NCBI GenBank assembly: GCA_900208305.1
Contig: OAPG01000019.1
Coordinates: 434,001 to 498,000 of the forward strand
Direction: 5' to 3'
DNA length: 64,000 bases
Source: Melanopsichium pennsylvanicum
Taxonomy: Eukaryota; Basidiomycota; Ustilaginomycetes; Ustilaginales
The stretch's first letter is position 1; each line of letters begins with the position of its first letter. Position numbers and translations under genes: made by a program. A model generated the notes under the pieces. That model was not told the DNA's origin. It did not search any database and was given only the letters and a program-made list of their open reading frames with translations. Below, piece after piece: positions 47,351 to 57,962 of the stretch.

Positions 47351-47958
47351 GTTGGGGTGTTCGATGAGACGGAGCAAGCCCGACGTTGAGAATGTGATGT
47401 GATAAGATGTGATCCGGTGGTGGAAGAAGAAAGAGAGTATAGAGAGAGTGTGTATGGACGCGCTCCTGGTTCGTGTTGGTCGGCAGTTTTCACTGTTCGC
47501 TGTTCGGTTTTTGCTGTTGCTGTACGAATGAAATGGCTCGCACGGCCATTTTGCTGGATTTTCGTCGGGTGTGTTGGCTTTTGCATTCCGAAGCTTCTCT
47601 CAAGTATCGCTCGGACGGAAACAATCATCAGTCACTGCATGCACACTTTGATTCTATCACATTTCACAGTTTTGGGCAGCGAGTGCCATCCCGCTCATCA
47701 ATCAACTTGAAAATCGGAGAGAATGATCGAGCAACAAAGGCATAGCCGAAACAGAAGATTCAATTACTCAATACTGAAATCGGAATTGCCGTGTGCCTGT
47801 CAAGAGAAGAGCAGCAATGCAATGAGAATTTGCCGGAATTCGGCAATTCGAACCTCAGTCGTTGTTGTTCTTGCTCAAAAGAGTGCAAGTGCCAACTTCT
47901 TTTGCTTCCTCCTTGTACTCGGTCGACCATTATAATCCACTCTCAATCGTCGTTCAGC
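47351..47958. promoter_or_regulatory. Divergent promoter region pmt4 / PRP4
   Basis: 608 bp between two divergent start codons. No recognised element. Confidence 0.5.
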
Positions 47959-49554
47959 ATGGCTAAGCCAGACACCATGGATTTCGATCTCGACCCGCCT
48001 ACACTCAACAACAATCCATCGACCTCGGATTCAGGCATAACAATCCAAGACCTCCTCTCCTCCTCCTCCCGTTCCAACTTCAACGCCTACTCTGCCACCG
48101 ATGCTGCCCTCTCTGCTCAGATAGACGCACGGAAACTAGCACGCAGCCTCGCCATCCCCACCTCCGATCCCAAAGTACGTTTACGTCTCCGGGAATTGGG
48201 CGAACCAACAACATGTTTCGGCGAGCGAGAAATGGACCGTCGTGAACGTCTCCGTCAGATTCTCGCGCAACGTTTACAACAGCAGCAGCAACGTGCAGGC
48301 TCATCCATACCAGGCCCATCCATTCCACGATCACAAGCCTCAGCAGATAACTCAGCCAGTGACTCTTCGGAGGAAGAAGAGGAGGAAGAGTTTTACACCG
48401 AAGGACCACCTTCTTTACTCTCTGCACGTCGCAAGTTTGCTGCCTTTTCTCTCCAAAGATCCAAAAAGCGACTCGAAGCACAACGGAGAGAGTCTACCGT
48501 TGCCTTGACTTCGATTGTCAATACTCGCAAAAAGCTATTCAAACCCATGAAGAACTTTACCAACCTCGGCTCGCAGATCGGCGACGATCGTCCGGTGTCC
48601 ATGACGCGGTTTGCACCCAATTCTCAACTTCTCGCCACGGGTAGTTGGTCAGGTAGCATTAAGCTTTGGCAAATTCCCAGCGCCACTCATCAGACAACAC
48701 TGCGAGGGCATACGGACAAGGTGGGGGGATTGGCTTGGCATCCCAAGGCAACTTTGACCCAGGATTCGGGTGCAGTCAATCTGGTTTCGGGTGCAGGCGA
48801 TGCGAATGTGTGTCTTTGGAGTTTGCAGAGCGATCGACCATTGGCGACGTTGCAAGGGCATGAAGCACGAGTGGCTAGGACGGTTTTCCACCCAACGGGC
48901 GATTACGTGGCCAGTGCATCGTTCGACGGCACTTGGCGGCTTTGGGATGTGGCTTCCACCGAATGCCTTACGATCCAAGAGGGTCATAGTAAAGAAGTGT
49001 ATTCGGTCGAGTTTCAGGATGATGGTGCGCTTCTGGCAAGTGGAGGTCTGGATGCGATAGGAAGGGTGTGGGATATGCGCACGGGCAGGACGGCGATGGT
49101 ATTGGATGGTCATGCCAAAGAGATTCTGAGCATCGATTTCGCTCCGAACGGGTATCAGCTCGCAACAGCCAGTGGTGACGACACGGTCAGGATTTGGGAT
49201 ATGAGGGCGCTCAAGAGCATCTACACCATGCCCGCACACAAATCGTCGGTATCCGACCTTCGCTTCTTCCGCTCTCTCTCGCATCGCAAAGCACCGTTCC
49301 AGGTCGAATCGCCGGAGCAAGAACCAAGATCAGAATCAGAATCAGATACGCCCATGATCAGCAGCAATGGCTTGTATCTCGCCACGAGCGGATATGATGG
49401 AATGGTGCGCATCTGGTCCGCGGATGATTGGCAGTTGCTGCGAACCCTCAGTGGCGGTGGAGGTAGGGTCATGAGCGTCGACATCAGCTCCGATGGCGAG
49501 ATGCTTGTCAGTGGTGAATGGTCTCGAACGTTCAAACTGTGGGGATCGCTGTAA
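47959..49554 (+). CDS. PRP4: PRP4, U4/U6 small nuclear ribonucleoprotein WD40 subunit
   Basis: 531 residues from the ATG at 47959 (MAKPDTMDFDLD). The N-terminal region carries the splicing-factor motif of Prp4 (RLRLRELGEPTTCFGE, then MDRRERLRQIL), which packs against Prp3, and an acidic Glu run. Seven WD40 blades follow (about 235-531), e.g. LLATGSWSGSIKLWQIP, GHEARVARTVFHPTGDYVA, SFDGTWRLWDV, GGLDAIGRVWDMRTG, ATASGDDTVRIWDM and the last SGEWSRTFKLWGSL. It belongs to the U4/U6.U5 tri-snRNP in pre-mRNA splicing. Convergent, 124 bp, with the bestrophin-like gene. Confidence 0.97.
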   Translation: MAKPDTMDFDLDPPTLNNNPSTSDSGITIQDLLSSSSRSNFNAYSATDAALSAQIDARKLARSLAIPTSDPKVRLRLRELGEPTTCFGEREMDRRERLRQILAQRLQQQQQRAGSSIPGPSIPRSQASADNSASDSSEEEEEEEFYTEGPPSLLSARRKFAAFSLQRSKKRLEAQRRESTVALTSIVNTRKKLFKPMKNFTNLGSQIGDDRPVSMTRFAPNSQLLATGSWSGSIKLWQIPSATHQTTLRGHTDKVGGLAWHPKATLTQDSGAVNLVSGAGDANVCLWSLQSDRPLATLQGHEARVARTVFHPTGDYVASASFDGTWRLWDVASTECLTIQEGHSKEVYSVEFQDDGALLASGGLDAIGRVWDMRTGRTAMVLDGHAKEILSIDFAPNGYQLATASGDDTVRIWDMRALKSIYTMPAHKSSVSDLRFFRSLSHRKAPFQVESPEQEPRSESESDTPMISSNGLYLATSGYDGMVRIWSADDWQLLRTLSGGGGRVMSVDISSDGEMLVSGEWSRTFKLWGSL

Positions 49555-49678
49555 AACCGAATCACACGGCACATGCACATTTCACGTCCAGACGCATACC
49601 CCAATTCGCTCAAGTTTCGCCTGCGCAACAACATCAATGTTGTCATTCAGACAAAATGTATGGATTTGCATTCTATGC

Positions 49679-50887
49679 TCACTCGTCTCGAACACCCGGT
49701 TCGACGTTTTGCATGAGCATCTCTATTTCCCACCTAAGCCTACTGCACCAAAGATCCAACGGATGATCGCTCTTATCCTCGCCAAAAGGATCTTCGATTT
49801 CGCTACTGATACCTTCTAATCCGATCAGCATTATGCTGAAAACCGTTACAAAGGGCACCATCTTCCATCCCAGTTCTCCCACCAGAGCTAAAGGAAGGGT
49901 GAGGAGGTAGACGAACGACGACTGTTTCAAGTGGATTGCGTAGATGAGTGGGGTTGGCGTGGTGGAGATGCGAATCATGGATGAGTTGAGAGAAGATAGG
50001 TTGAGCAATTGGGTATTGAGAAGAGAGAATCCGGCAGGTCCAAGATCGTCGAGCAAACCTGCACGACGGATCGAGGCTAGGTAGGTGTGCAGTTCGGCCA
50101 GGATTCGGAGGGACAAATGGAGCCCTTTTTGGACGTCCTTGATATCTGTAATCCTATCGTCCTTGTGAAGCAGTGGTGATGTTTCAGATCTCGATGACGG
50201 TGAAGGCGAAGAAGCCGAGTTGGAGATTCCTGCCTCAACATCACCACCGGCGGCAGCAGAAGTAGCAGCAGCAAAAAACTTGGCGGATCCAGCAGCAGTA
50301 GCGTTTGAATCGCTTTGAATCCATTCGTTGGGCAAGACACCCCTCAAATCGACCCAGTGTGTACCGCTTTGGCCCCTCAACTCGTGCTTGACAGCAACCA
50401 TGAACGCACTCAACAACCTCAAGGCTCTTTTTTTCCTTGCTAATCTCGACGCCTTTTTGTCTTTATCTTGATCCTTGTGGACGTCGACATTGATCCATAA
50501 CAATATTGCTAAGCTTCTTGTGGTTGTAGATGCATCTTGCCAAAGTTTCCTGCCTTCGTACCACCGATCGTACGAGGTGCTGTTTCGAAACACCAGCAGT
50601 AATCCTACAACGACGGAGAGCGAACTCGTGATCGAATAGGATGTAGTCCAACTTTTACCACACCAAAGATCTGCAGCAGCAATGATTGCTGCGTAGAGGG
50701 TCAAGCACAGTACCGAAGGCAAAATTCGGGGGAGGACGGAACCAGAGAGACGAAAACAGTCTCGAACGAATGACATTCGGGATAGTTTGGGTTTGTGTTG
50801 TTCGAGTTGCTGTTGAAATTGGTATTGGTGCAAAGCGGTACTTGCAAACGTTGACGAGGTGGACGTAGTGTGATTCGGGTTGGTCAT
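49679..50887 (-). CDS. Bestrophin / UPF0187 family anion channel-like membrane protein
   Basis: 402 residues, ATG at 50887. The N-terminal ~35 residues are Gln/Ser/Thr-rich, followed by membrane segments (SVLPRILPSVLCLTLYAAII, then SLSVVVGLLLVFRNSTSYDR). The hallmark of the family is the VFRNSTSYDRWYEGRKLW motif, here intact. A charged cytosolic loop (about 140-220) is lengthened by Ala/Ser-rich sequence. The C-terminal part has PTPLIYAIHLKQSSFVYLL, a further membrane pair and the closing EIEDPFGEDKSDHPLD, which matches the family's conserved acidic cluster. Likely a pentameric chloride or other anion channel in plasma or organelle membrane; ion and location are inferred. Confidence 0.88.
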   Translation of the reverse strand: MTNPNHTTSTSSTFASTALHQYQFQQQLEQHKPKLSRMSFVRDCFRLSGSVLPRILPSVLCLTLYAAIIAAADLWCGKSWTTSYSITSSLSVVVGLLLVFRNSTSYDRWYEGRKLWQDASTTTRSLAILLWINVDVHKDQDKDKKASRLARKKRALRLLSAFMVAVKHELRGQSGTHWVDLRGVLPNEWIQSDSNATAAGSAKFFAAATSAAAGGDVEAGISNSASSPSPSSRSETSPLLHKDDRITDIKDVQKGLHLSLRILAELHTYLASIRRAGLLDDLGPAGFSLLNTQLLNLSSLNSSMIRISTTPTPLIYAIHLKQSSFVYLLTLPLALVGELGWKMVPFVTVFSIMLIGLEGISSEIEDPFGEDKSDHPLDLWCSRLRWEIEMLMQNVEPGVRDE

Positions 50888-52255
50888 GCTGGGTCTCTGT
50901 AAGGCTTCTGTGGAAGAAGAGCCGCTTCTTAAAAGAGTCGTGATAATGGTGGTCTTGTGTAATTTCAGGTGTGCTAGTTTAGAAACCGACTACATTTTAT
51001 ACAAAAGTCAATCAGATCAACACCCATGTTACACGTGCGTGCTCACTTTTTGAGATCTGTGCGGGGGTAACGGGGCTCCTTGAACGACATGCGAGACCAA
51101 CACATTCCCAACGCCAGCCGAGCAACCCTTTCCGCTCTGTCACTCTTACTGCTGGCAATCCTCTTTAGAATTTGAAGGTTTTCCCCGGCTTTTTGCCGTT
51201 CTCGGTGCAATGATTTTGCGCACGACGTTTTCATTTAGTGGTTTATTAAAGTGATTTTGGTTGCAGAACAGGAATGGCAATGAGTTGAGCTTGGCTTCAG
51301 GTCATTGTATAAGTCGACCCATCTGAGATGGTGGATGAAAGGAGGATGAGAAGAAGATAGCTCAGAACTTGAGCTTGGTGATTCATCTAACACATGTAGT
51401 GCTTATCATCATGCTCATTTTTTAGTTCCAAGTGCCCCTCACCCAACAGACACCTTACACAGCCAACTCATCTCTCAAAAAACCTCAAAAGTCCCTGAAT
51501 AAAAGCCGGCACCCCAGGCATCAGATTCTTTGCTGTCTGTGTGTGTTGCATGAAGACTATGACATTGCCAAAGGTTTCAAGATATGCTGCAATGTCACTT
51601 GTTCAGAGCTTTAAATACAGCAACTTTCTGGGCATCCACCTTGGCACATCTTGGGAAAAAAAAGCATTGCAGCGTGTCATGATCCTTTCTGTAATATCAT
51701 GCTGTTAGTAGCATGATTGCATTCATCCAAGAACCCAATGTCTGTGGTTTGTGCTTTTTGTGTTGGCAAGAATGCACAACACTGCTCTAGTGCCTTCAGT
51801 AGACCAGGCTGTCATAACATGGCATTGAAGCACTCAGGCTGCAAAAGAAGCATCATGCTATGGTCACCAAGAAGCAATCATCACCCTCAAGTTGTTTCTG
51901 CATGCATATAGTGGCTGAAACCATTATTGATAACCATAAACATGACCTGGATTTTTGCAAGAACACTGATATTCCGCCCAACCTCAAGAACGCGTCTGTG
52001 ACGGTACTACAGATTAGTTGGTACTACAGATGCTTCGGTACTACCGTAAATACGTTATCTCAAACCACAAGACGTACTGTATGGGACAGTATAGTACAAT
52101 ACACTGGTGCAAGGCACGCACACAATCAAAAGCAAGCTTGTTGCACCATCTTTGCTTTGTGATTGAAGTAGAAACAAGCAATCATATGCGTAGTGTTACA
52201 ATTTGCAGATCCATACCTGAGACACAAAAATGGCATTGCACTGCTGCTATTCCAC
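50888..52255. other. Gene-free region with a CpG-starved relic
   Basis: The first part is the bestrophin-gene promoter. From about 51510 to 51975 there is only one CpG (about 51673), with abundant TpG/CpA, indicating a decayed repeat. A TACTGTA half-site lies at 52075. No gene seen. Confidence 0.55.
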
Positions 52256-55200
52256 TTATCGACTTCCATGGTGGTTTCCAATACCGCCTCCATTGTAGTA
52301 GGGGCGATGGTATTGCTGATGCTGATGCTGGTGTTGTGTATGCTGGTAATGCTGCTGCTGCTCTTGTTGTTGCTGATGCTGCTGTTGATGCGATCCGTTC
52401 GATGTTGGATGAGACTGGTCATGATCGCCTCCTTTCGCACTGCCAAAAGTCTGACTCGAACCAGAACCAGAGGCAGAGTAGCCACTGTAGCCGTTTCCAC
52501 TGCCGTAACTGTTGTAGCTATGCGACTGTGACTGTTGTGTCTGCGATGGCAATGGCGGTGGCAGTTGAGCCGAAGTGTACTGTAATGGAGGCAACGTATC
52601 GTGGATTCGCTGTCGTTGCGTAGCCGACCAGGTATTCTGCAGCGGCGTTGGCATAGTTGGCTGCTGCGGGTACTGTTCCCATTGCGAGTTACTCTGTCCG
52701 TCGGCAAGACTCGGAAGCGGTGCCGACGTCGACGCTGCACTCTCGATAGGATCGAACCAAGGCACGTTGTTCGTCCAGTCTGTCGCCGAAGCGGGGCCAA
52801 ACAGATCAAACATGGGGATATCAAACATGCCTCCGTTACCACCAGCAGCTGCAGTAGGGTTAGGCTGCTGGGGCAGACCCGGGATGAAGCTCGATTGGAA
52901 GCTCTGCGAGAAGGACTGGGCTTGGCCGAGGCTGCCATCGCTATTGTTCTCTGGCAGGGTCGATGAAGGTGCTGAGGTGGGATTTCGCCTTTCTCCGGGT
53001 GCCTGGTGCGACTGGAGATTCATTCGAGGCGATTGCTTTGCAATGTTGATAGGCTTCTGAGATGGTGAATCGACTGCATGCTTTGTGGAGGGCGTATTTT
53101 GCTTGGCGAAAATATGCCGGAAGTGGTAGGGAACCGTCCTTTGCAGTGACACACCAAGCTTCCACTTTTGCATGACCTGAACCATCTCTTCGATAAAGAT
53201 GACGCCAATCTGAGAGATGCTTCTGCCAGGCATGATGTTCCCCTTTGAATCGAGGTCAAGCGGCATATTCGGCATGCGTGGGGAGGATGGACGTGGTATA
53301 CTGCTCCTCTTTGGACGGATCGGAGGTAAATACTCGTTGCGGTCGCATTCTTCGAGTCGATGCAGTGTGTGGACCATCATGACGAGGTGCATGTCCACTG
53401 TGACAGGAAGGTGATCGAAGCCATAGAGAGAGCAAGCTGTCTTCTCAAGGAAGGTCTTGCAGCCGTCAGTGGCGAATGCAGTGGTCAGCATCAGTGGAGC
53501 GCCTGTAGCTTCGATCCAAAGAGATCCGCGCTGCACCTTGGGAGGGGGTCCGCCCCTGGTCAAGATGTCTGGTTGCGAGTAGCTGAGACCTCGATCGAAA
53601 AGGTGAAAGGAGCTGAGCATGGCGTGCGTCTCGACATCCCTCCTCTCAGAGATGAAGGTAGATTGAGTTCGGAAGCTCTCGTCGATCCGGAGTGCCTCTA
53701 CCATCTCATTCGCAGAGAAGCCGCGGTTGAGCTCGCCGGTCATGAAACCGCAAATGGCAAGACAGGGCAAAAGCTCTTGGAAGGAGTACGATTCCATGGT
53801 AGCCCAATCTTCCAACAGCAACGCTGGTCGTACGCTGGCAAAAGGACTGAAAGCTCGCGTCTTTGCGCTTTGCCAGAAGAGCTGCTTGTGTGATGAGGTG
53901 GTGAGCAGTTCGAGGATCTTTTGTCGCGTCTCTTGTGTGGTGGGTGTGGGAGTTTCTGGAGTGGTTTCCTCAGGTTTTGTGCCAGTGGCGAGGATGCGAT
54001 ACATGCCAGCAATGGTGTCCTGGAAGCGAGCCATAGCTTTGAGTCGGTAGACAAGGCCAGTCCGACCGGCCGAACGGAGGATACTGTCTTCGTCGAGACC
54101 TGGGAAGCGTTTCTCGGTGGAGAGGAACGGGTCACGTTCCATGCGCTCGATCTTGCGGCCGTCGTTGTCAATGGCGACCATGATATCCGCCTTGTCTGGC
54201 ATCTGGCCCAGCTCAATGGGACGAACGGTAGAGTTGACAAAGGAGAAATGACCTTCCCAGATGCGCAAACCAAGCCAGATGGAAGCGCCGGCGAGATGCT
54301 TTGCGAGTATTTCGCGTCTTTGACGTGCTTGGGCTTCGTCGGCGGGTGGAGGGCGTCGGCAGAGGTCGATGACATTGTCGACCGACTTGTCGAGATCGAG
54401 ACCTCTGGCAATGGTGAGGGCGGCTGCGAGTAGAGATTCGCCGAGAAGACCGTTGCCTCGCTCTGCTTGTGCGAAGCCAGCGACGCTCGTTCCGACCAGC
54501 GAGGGTTCGTGCGCCAAGAGGAGTTCGAGGGCTTGTACGGTATACATGTCTCTGGGCGTGCTGAGCAAGATCTGAGTGCCAAGTTGATCAACCAGCGTCG
54601 AAAGTTTGGTGGGAAGAGAGTCGGTGAGTGGCATGGCGTGACGACAAGCGACGAGACACATGGAGCTGAGGAGAAGTGCACTAGAGATGGTGGGACGCTT
54701 GCAGTGTTCAGCGTAGATGTGGTCGAGACCTGGTAGATGAGGGTGCCAGAGGAGGTATGGCCTAAGCAAGGGCTTGAGATAGGAGAGGGTTTGGCGTGGG
54801 ATGAGGTCGAGTATGTCGAGATTCTTCAAGTTGGGATCGATGCGAGAGAGGAGGTAACTGGTGAAGCTAGGCTGCTGCGCTGCATAGTCGATGAGAACGG
54901 ATAAGGGTCTCCAGAGAGATGTCCACGTACGCCCAGGCGGTTGCATTTTGGACGAGGTGGCAGAAGAAGCCGAGTTGGCAGAGGATATGGAGGCTGCAGG
55001 AGGAATTTTGGCCCGGGCTGAAGACGCAGTATAATCCTTACAAGAAGAGAGTCGGGAGCGATCAAGTGTACGAGCAGACACGGGTGAAGGAGCTGACATG
55101 GAGGGGGTGGCTACATCGTTGACGACCGGGTTGAAGAATTGAACCGAGGCAAGGGTGGATGCAGCTTCTCTTGAACTGAAAGCATCATTGGAAGATGCGC

Positions 55201-55690
55201 CGTGAGGAGACATGTCGGGAGCATCGTCGTAGGTGGTTCGCTGATCTGAGAGACGTGCTGCAGCGGCAGCAAGCTGTTCGAGAGAGCCAGGACTGCGAGG
55301 TGGAGAGGAAGGTTGGCGGGATCCACCCGCCTCTGACTTGATGGAGGTGGAGGAAGCACTAGGTTCGTCTGTGTTGGCATCTGCAGAAGGCACCTTTGGT
55401 CTGCGTTTACGGTCGCCATCCCAGACGACACAGTCGAGCGAGAGAACCTTGCAACGATGGCAAGCGAGATGATCAGAGAGAGGAATCATGGATGAAGGAG
55501 TGGTGAGGCTCTCTTGTGGTAATTCGCATCGTGCCTTCTTCTCTCTACACTTGAGGCAACTGCGCTTTGCATAAGCTCTCCTCCTCGCTGTTTGCTTCTT
55601 TGATGATCGATTGTCTGCATCGGTTTTTGTGTTGGCGAGCTCATAATGACGGGCGACATGATGCTTGTGAGAGTGCCTGTCAGGAGACAT
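52256..55690 (-). CDS. Zn2Cys6 fungal transcription factor (second, intact)
   Basis: 1144 residues from the ATG at 55690 (MSPDRHSHKHHVARH); the frame above it begins at a TTG. The basic stretch KKQTARRRAYAKR leads into a Zn2Cys6 cluster with Cys at 45, 48, 55, 77, 80 and 87; the third-to-fourth Cys loop is unusually long (21 residues). A Ser/Pro-rich linker and a central fungal transcription-factor homology region follow (about 290-760; LDILDLIPRQTLSYLKPLLR, ASIWLGLRIWEGHFSF). The C-terminal ~200 residues are rich in Gln, Ser, His and Gly, consistent with an activation domain. DNA target and pathway are not visible. No introns needed. Confidence 0.88.
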   Translation of the reverse strand: MSPDRHSHKHHVARHYELANTKTDADNRSSKKQTARRRAYAKRSCLKCREKKARCELPQESLTTPSSMIPLSDHLACHRCKVLSLDCVVWDGDRKRRPKVPSADANTDEPSASSTSIKSEAGGSRQPSSPPRSPGSLEQLAAAAARLSDQRTTYDDAPDMSPHGASSNDAFSSREAASTLASVQFFNPVVNDVATPSMSAPSPVSARTLDRSRLSSCKDYTASSARAKIPPAASISSANSASSATSSKMQPPGRTWTSLWRPLSVLIDYAAQQPSFTSYLLSRIDPNLKNLDILDLIPRQTLSYLKPLLRPYLLWHPHLPGLDHIYAEHCKRPTISSALLLSSMCLVACRHAMPLTDSLPTKLSTLVDQLGTQILLSTPRDMYTVQALELLLAHEPSLVGTSVAGFAQAERGNGLLGESLLAAALTIARGLDLDKSVDNVIDLCRRPPPADEAQARQRREILAKHLAGASIWLGLRIWEGHFSFVNSTVRPIELGQMPDKADIMVAIDNDGRKIERMERDPFLSTEKRFPGLDEDSILRSAGRTGLVYRLKAMARFQDTIAGMYRILATGTKPEETTPETPTPTTQETRQKILELLTTSSHKQLFWQSAKTRAFSPFASVRPALLLEDWATMESYSFQELLPCLAICGFMTGELNRGFSANEMVEALRIDESFRTQSTFISERRDVETHAMLSSFHLFDRGLSYSQPDILTRGGPPPKVQRGSLWIEATGAPLMLTTAFATDGCKTFLEKTACSLYGFDHLPVTVDMHLVMMVHTLHRLEECDRNEYLPPIRPKRSSIPRPSSPRMPNMPLDLDSKGNIMPGRSISQIGVIFIEEMVQVMQKWKLGVSLQRTVPYHFRHIFAKQNTPSTKHAVDSPSQKPINIAKQSPRMNLQSHQAPGERRNPTSAPSSTLPENNSDGSLGQAQSFSQSFQSSFIPGLPQQPNPTAAAGGNGGMFDIPMFDLFGPASATDWTNNVPWFDPIESAASTSAPLPSLADGQSNSQWEQYPQQPTMPTPLQNTWSATQRQRIHDTLPPLQYTSAQLPPPLPSQTQQSQSHSYNSYGSGNGYSGYSASGSGSSQTFGSAKGGDHDQSHPTSNGSHQQQHQQQQEQQQHYQHTQHQHQHQQYHRPYYNGGGIGNHHGSR

Positions 55691-56599
55691 GTTGGCACAG
55701 GCGGAGGCGGAGGGCAACCTGGAATGGATTGGTGGTTTTGCTGCGCTTTTGAGGTGTGTGCCTATGTGTGAATGAGGATGAGTCGAATGACAAAGGGGAT
55801 TGCGGATGTGCCAAGTGGTCAGATAAGAGTGCAAGAGCGCGTTTAAGGCTTAACGCATGTGGCAGGCAGTCGTCATGGTTGGGCGGTCGTGTTTCGGTCG
55901 GTTGAGAGGAATACGAGTGTGCAAAGCAGGAAAGAGCAATGGTGATGGATACTGTAGTGCTGTTTGCGGCATAGCCGAGCGGAATTTAGTGCTCTAACTC
56001 GGCCAAATCTGTAGTCTGCACAAACTCATCCGCTCTCTGCTTGCGCTATGACATGACCCGACCGAACATTATTTTATTCAAAGATGCACCCACAACGCTG
56101 TACCAGCATCTCTTGTTGATTTTCACTCCGCTATTCTTTATATACAGTACCAATTTCAAAAAGGCGTCAAGATACAGGTAGTCTACACCGGTTTTGGTCG
56201 TTTTCCGGGGTGCATATTCCGAGGCTGGTTTCTCGACGTGTGCTGTATACTGACTGTGCTTTACTGTACAGTAGGTTTAATTTTTGTCCGCTTCTTGCTC
56301 TCCATCTAAATGGTACTGTATGTGTTGAGACATCAAGTCGCACTTGCGCTTCGGTTGCTTCTGACAGGCTTTGCTCACCACATCAACTTGTTACTCACCC
56401 AATCCTCATTATTAAGTGCAACCGACACAACATTAAGCACACATACGAAACCGTCACGTGCTCAATACCTGTACCCACTTTCGCCTACATGTATGCATAA
56501 AGCAACGTGCTTGAATGCGTTGGTACAAACACATTGGGATACACCAAGGATCCCGTCTGATGCAACGTGTGTAGCCTGGCTGATGATTGGCCAACTAGT
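55691..56599. other. Intergenic region upstream of the second Zn2Cys6 gene
   Basis: 909 bp holding several TACTGTA/TACAGTA half-sites (55950, 56143, 56314) and the perfect 12-bp palindrome at 56262. No gene seen. Confidence 0.55.
56262..56273. repeat. Perfect palindrome TACTGTACAGTA
   Basis: Identical to the 12-mer at 25605-25616; here in the upstream region of a Zn2Cys6 regulator gene. Confidence 0.9.
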
Positions 56600-57962
56600 C
56601 TAGTACGGTCGAGGTCGATCTCTTTGACGTGACTGTCCTCCTGGTCCACGCTCCATTCCACCACGTTGCCCTGGTCGATTCGGATTCGGGCACGCGTTGG
56701 CAAAGTGTCCGTACTCTCCACATTTGAAGCAAAGCACTTCCGATAGATCTTTGCGCCATCCACGTCCACCTTCCTGTCCTCCTTGTCCACCACCTTGGGG
56801 TGGCTGCCCAAATCCTCCTCCCTGTCCCCCGCCAGAGCCTGCACCACCACCACCACCACCAAAACCATTGTTGGATCGGCCTCCCATGCTGTTGTTGCCG
56901 AATCCCGTCGGTCCTCCACGTCCGCCGGCTCCGCCTGCACCTCCTCCACCAGGTGGTCCAGATCCTGCCGCTCCACCTGGTACTCCGTATCGACCTGGCG
57001 GTGCCCGTTGTCGCATACCTCCACCATCTGTAGTCTCGTCTCCGCGTCCGCCGCTCGCTCCGAAAGCTTCTGCTGCTGTCAAAGGTCGATGTGTCAGAAT
57101 GGGCGAGTTGGATCGTGAAGCGCTTGATGGTGGGGTGCTTTTGATGCTGTTGTGCGTACAAGACAATGAGCCAGAGTCATTGTCAGTGACCAAATCTTAT
57201 GCTCCTACATTGAGGTACTATGATGATGCTGCATGATACTTACTGTCCGCGTGGGCAGTCGAGCCCTTCTGGGCAGAATCCTGCAAGGTATAATGGGCAT
57301 GCGACTCGACGAATGTGTTTCTTGGGACAAAGTGGACCTGTCAGACGAAAGATGAGGTGGAGTGTCAGCAAGAAAAGAAGGGCGGAAAAGGAGGCTAATG
57401 GTATCAGAATGTGGCGTTGTTACTACTTACCTTTTGGGCAGAATCCTCGGTTGTACTTTTCGCATTCCCTCCTCTTGATCGCTGAATCCACATGAAGGTA
57501 AAGGCAGTCGTCACCGCTGTTGCAGAATCCAAAGGTAGCATAGAATCTGCATTCTGGAATGCGGCGCATATCGTATTCATGGAGGTAGTCGCACTGATCG
57601 CCCTTCTTGCAAAGGCCTCGGAGCCAGTGCTTGCATACGGTTCGCTTGTTGGGATCACGCAGCGCTGTTGATCCTTGAGGCAAAAAGTTGAGGTGACTCG
57701 GTTTGACGTGCCTTCTTGGGCAAGATGCGCCTCGAGGACACTGCAAGCGTTCCGCGTAGTCGGGACAGATCTGTGCGTCATTGTCAAGCTTGATATTGAG
57801 ATTGGCTTTGATATGGTGTTCAAAGCTAAACTCGTTGTGGATCAAGTCGGAAGGTAATGAAGAAGATGCGGCTATGGTTCTTCGCTGTGTGACCAAAGGC
57901 CGATGTGATAAGTGTGATGATTGTCCAGCACCATGATGGTGCAGCGTGAGTGGTGCATTCAT
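56600..57962 (-). CDS. YTH1: YTH1/CPSF30 mRNA 3'-end-processing zinc-finger protein (3 exons)
   Basis: Exons 57962-57431, 57337-57244 and 57146-56600; introns of 93 and 97 bp start GTAAGT and end CAG. The 390-residue product has five CCCH fingers in a row: [78 protein letters not shown] and [20 protein letters not shown] long Gly/Pro-rich linker leads to a CCHC knuckle ([14 protein letters not shown]) and an Arg/Gly-rich end. This is the CPSF30/Yth1 subunit that reads the polyadenylation signal; the zinc knuckle is found in the animal and basidiomycete forms and not in budding-yeast Yth1. Intron 1 cuts finger 4 and intron 2 cuts the codon of the final His of finger 5. Confidence 0.95.
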
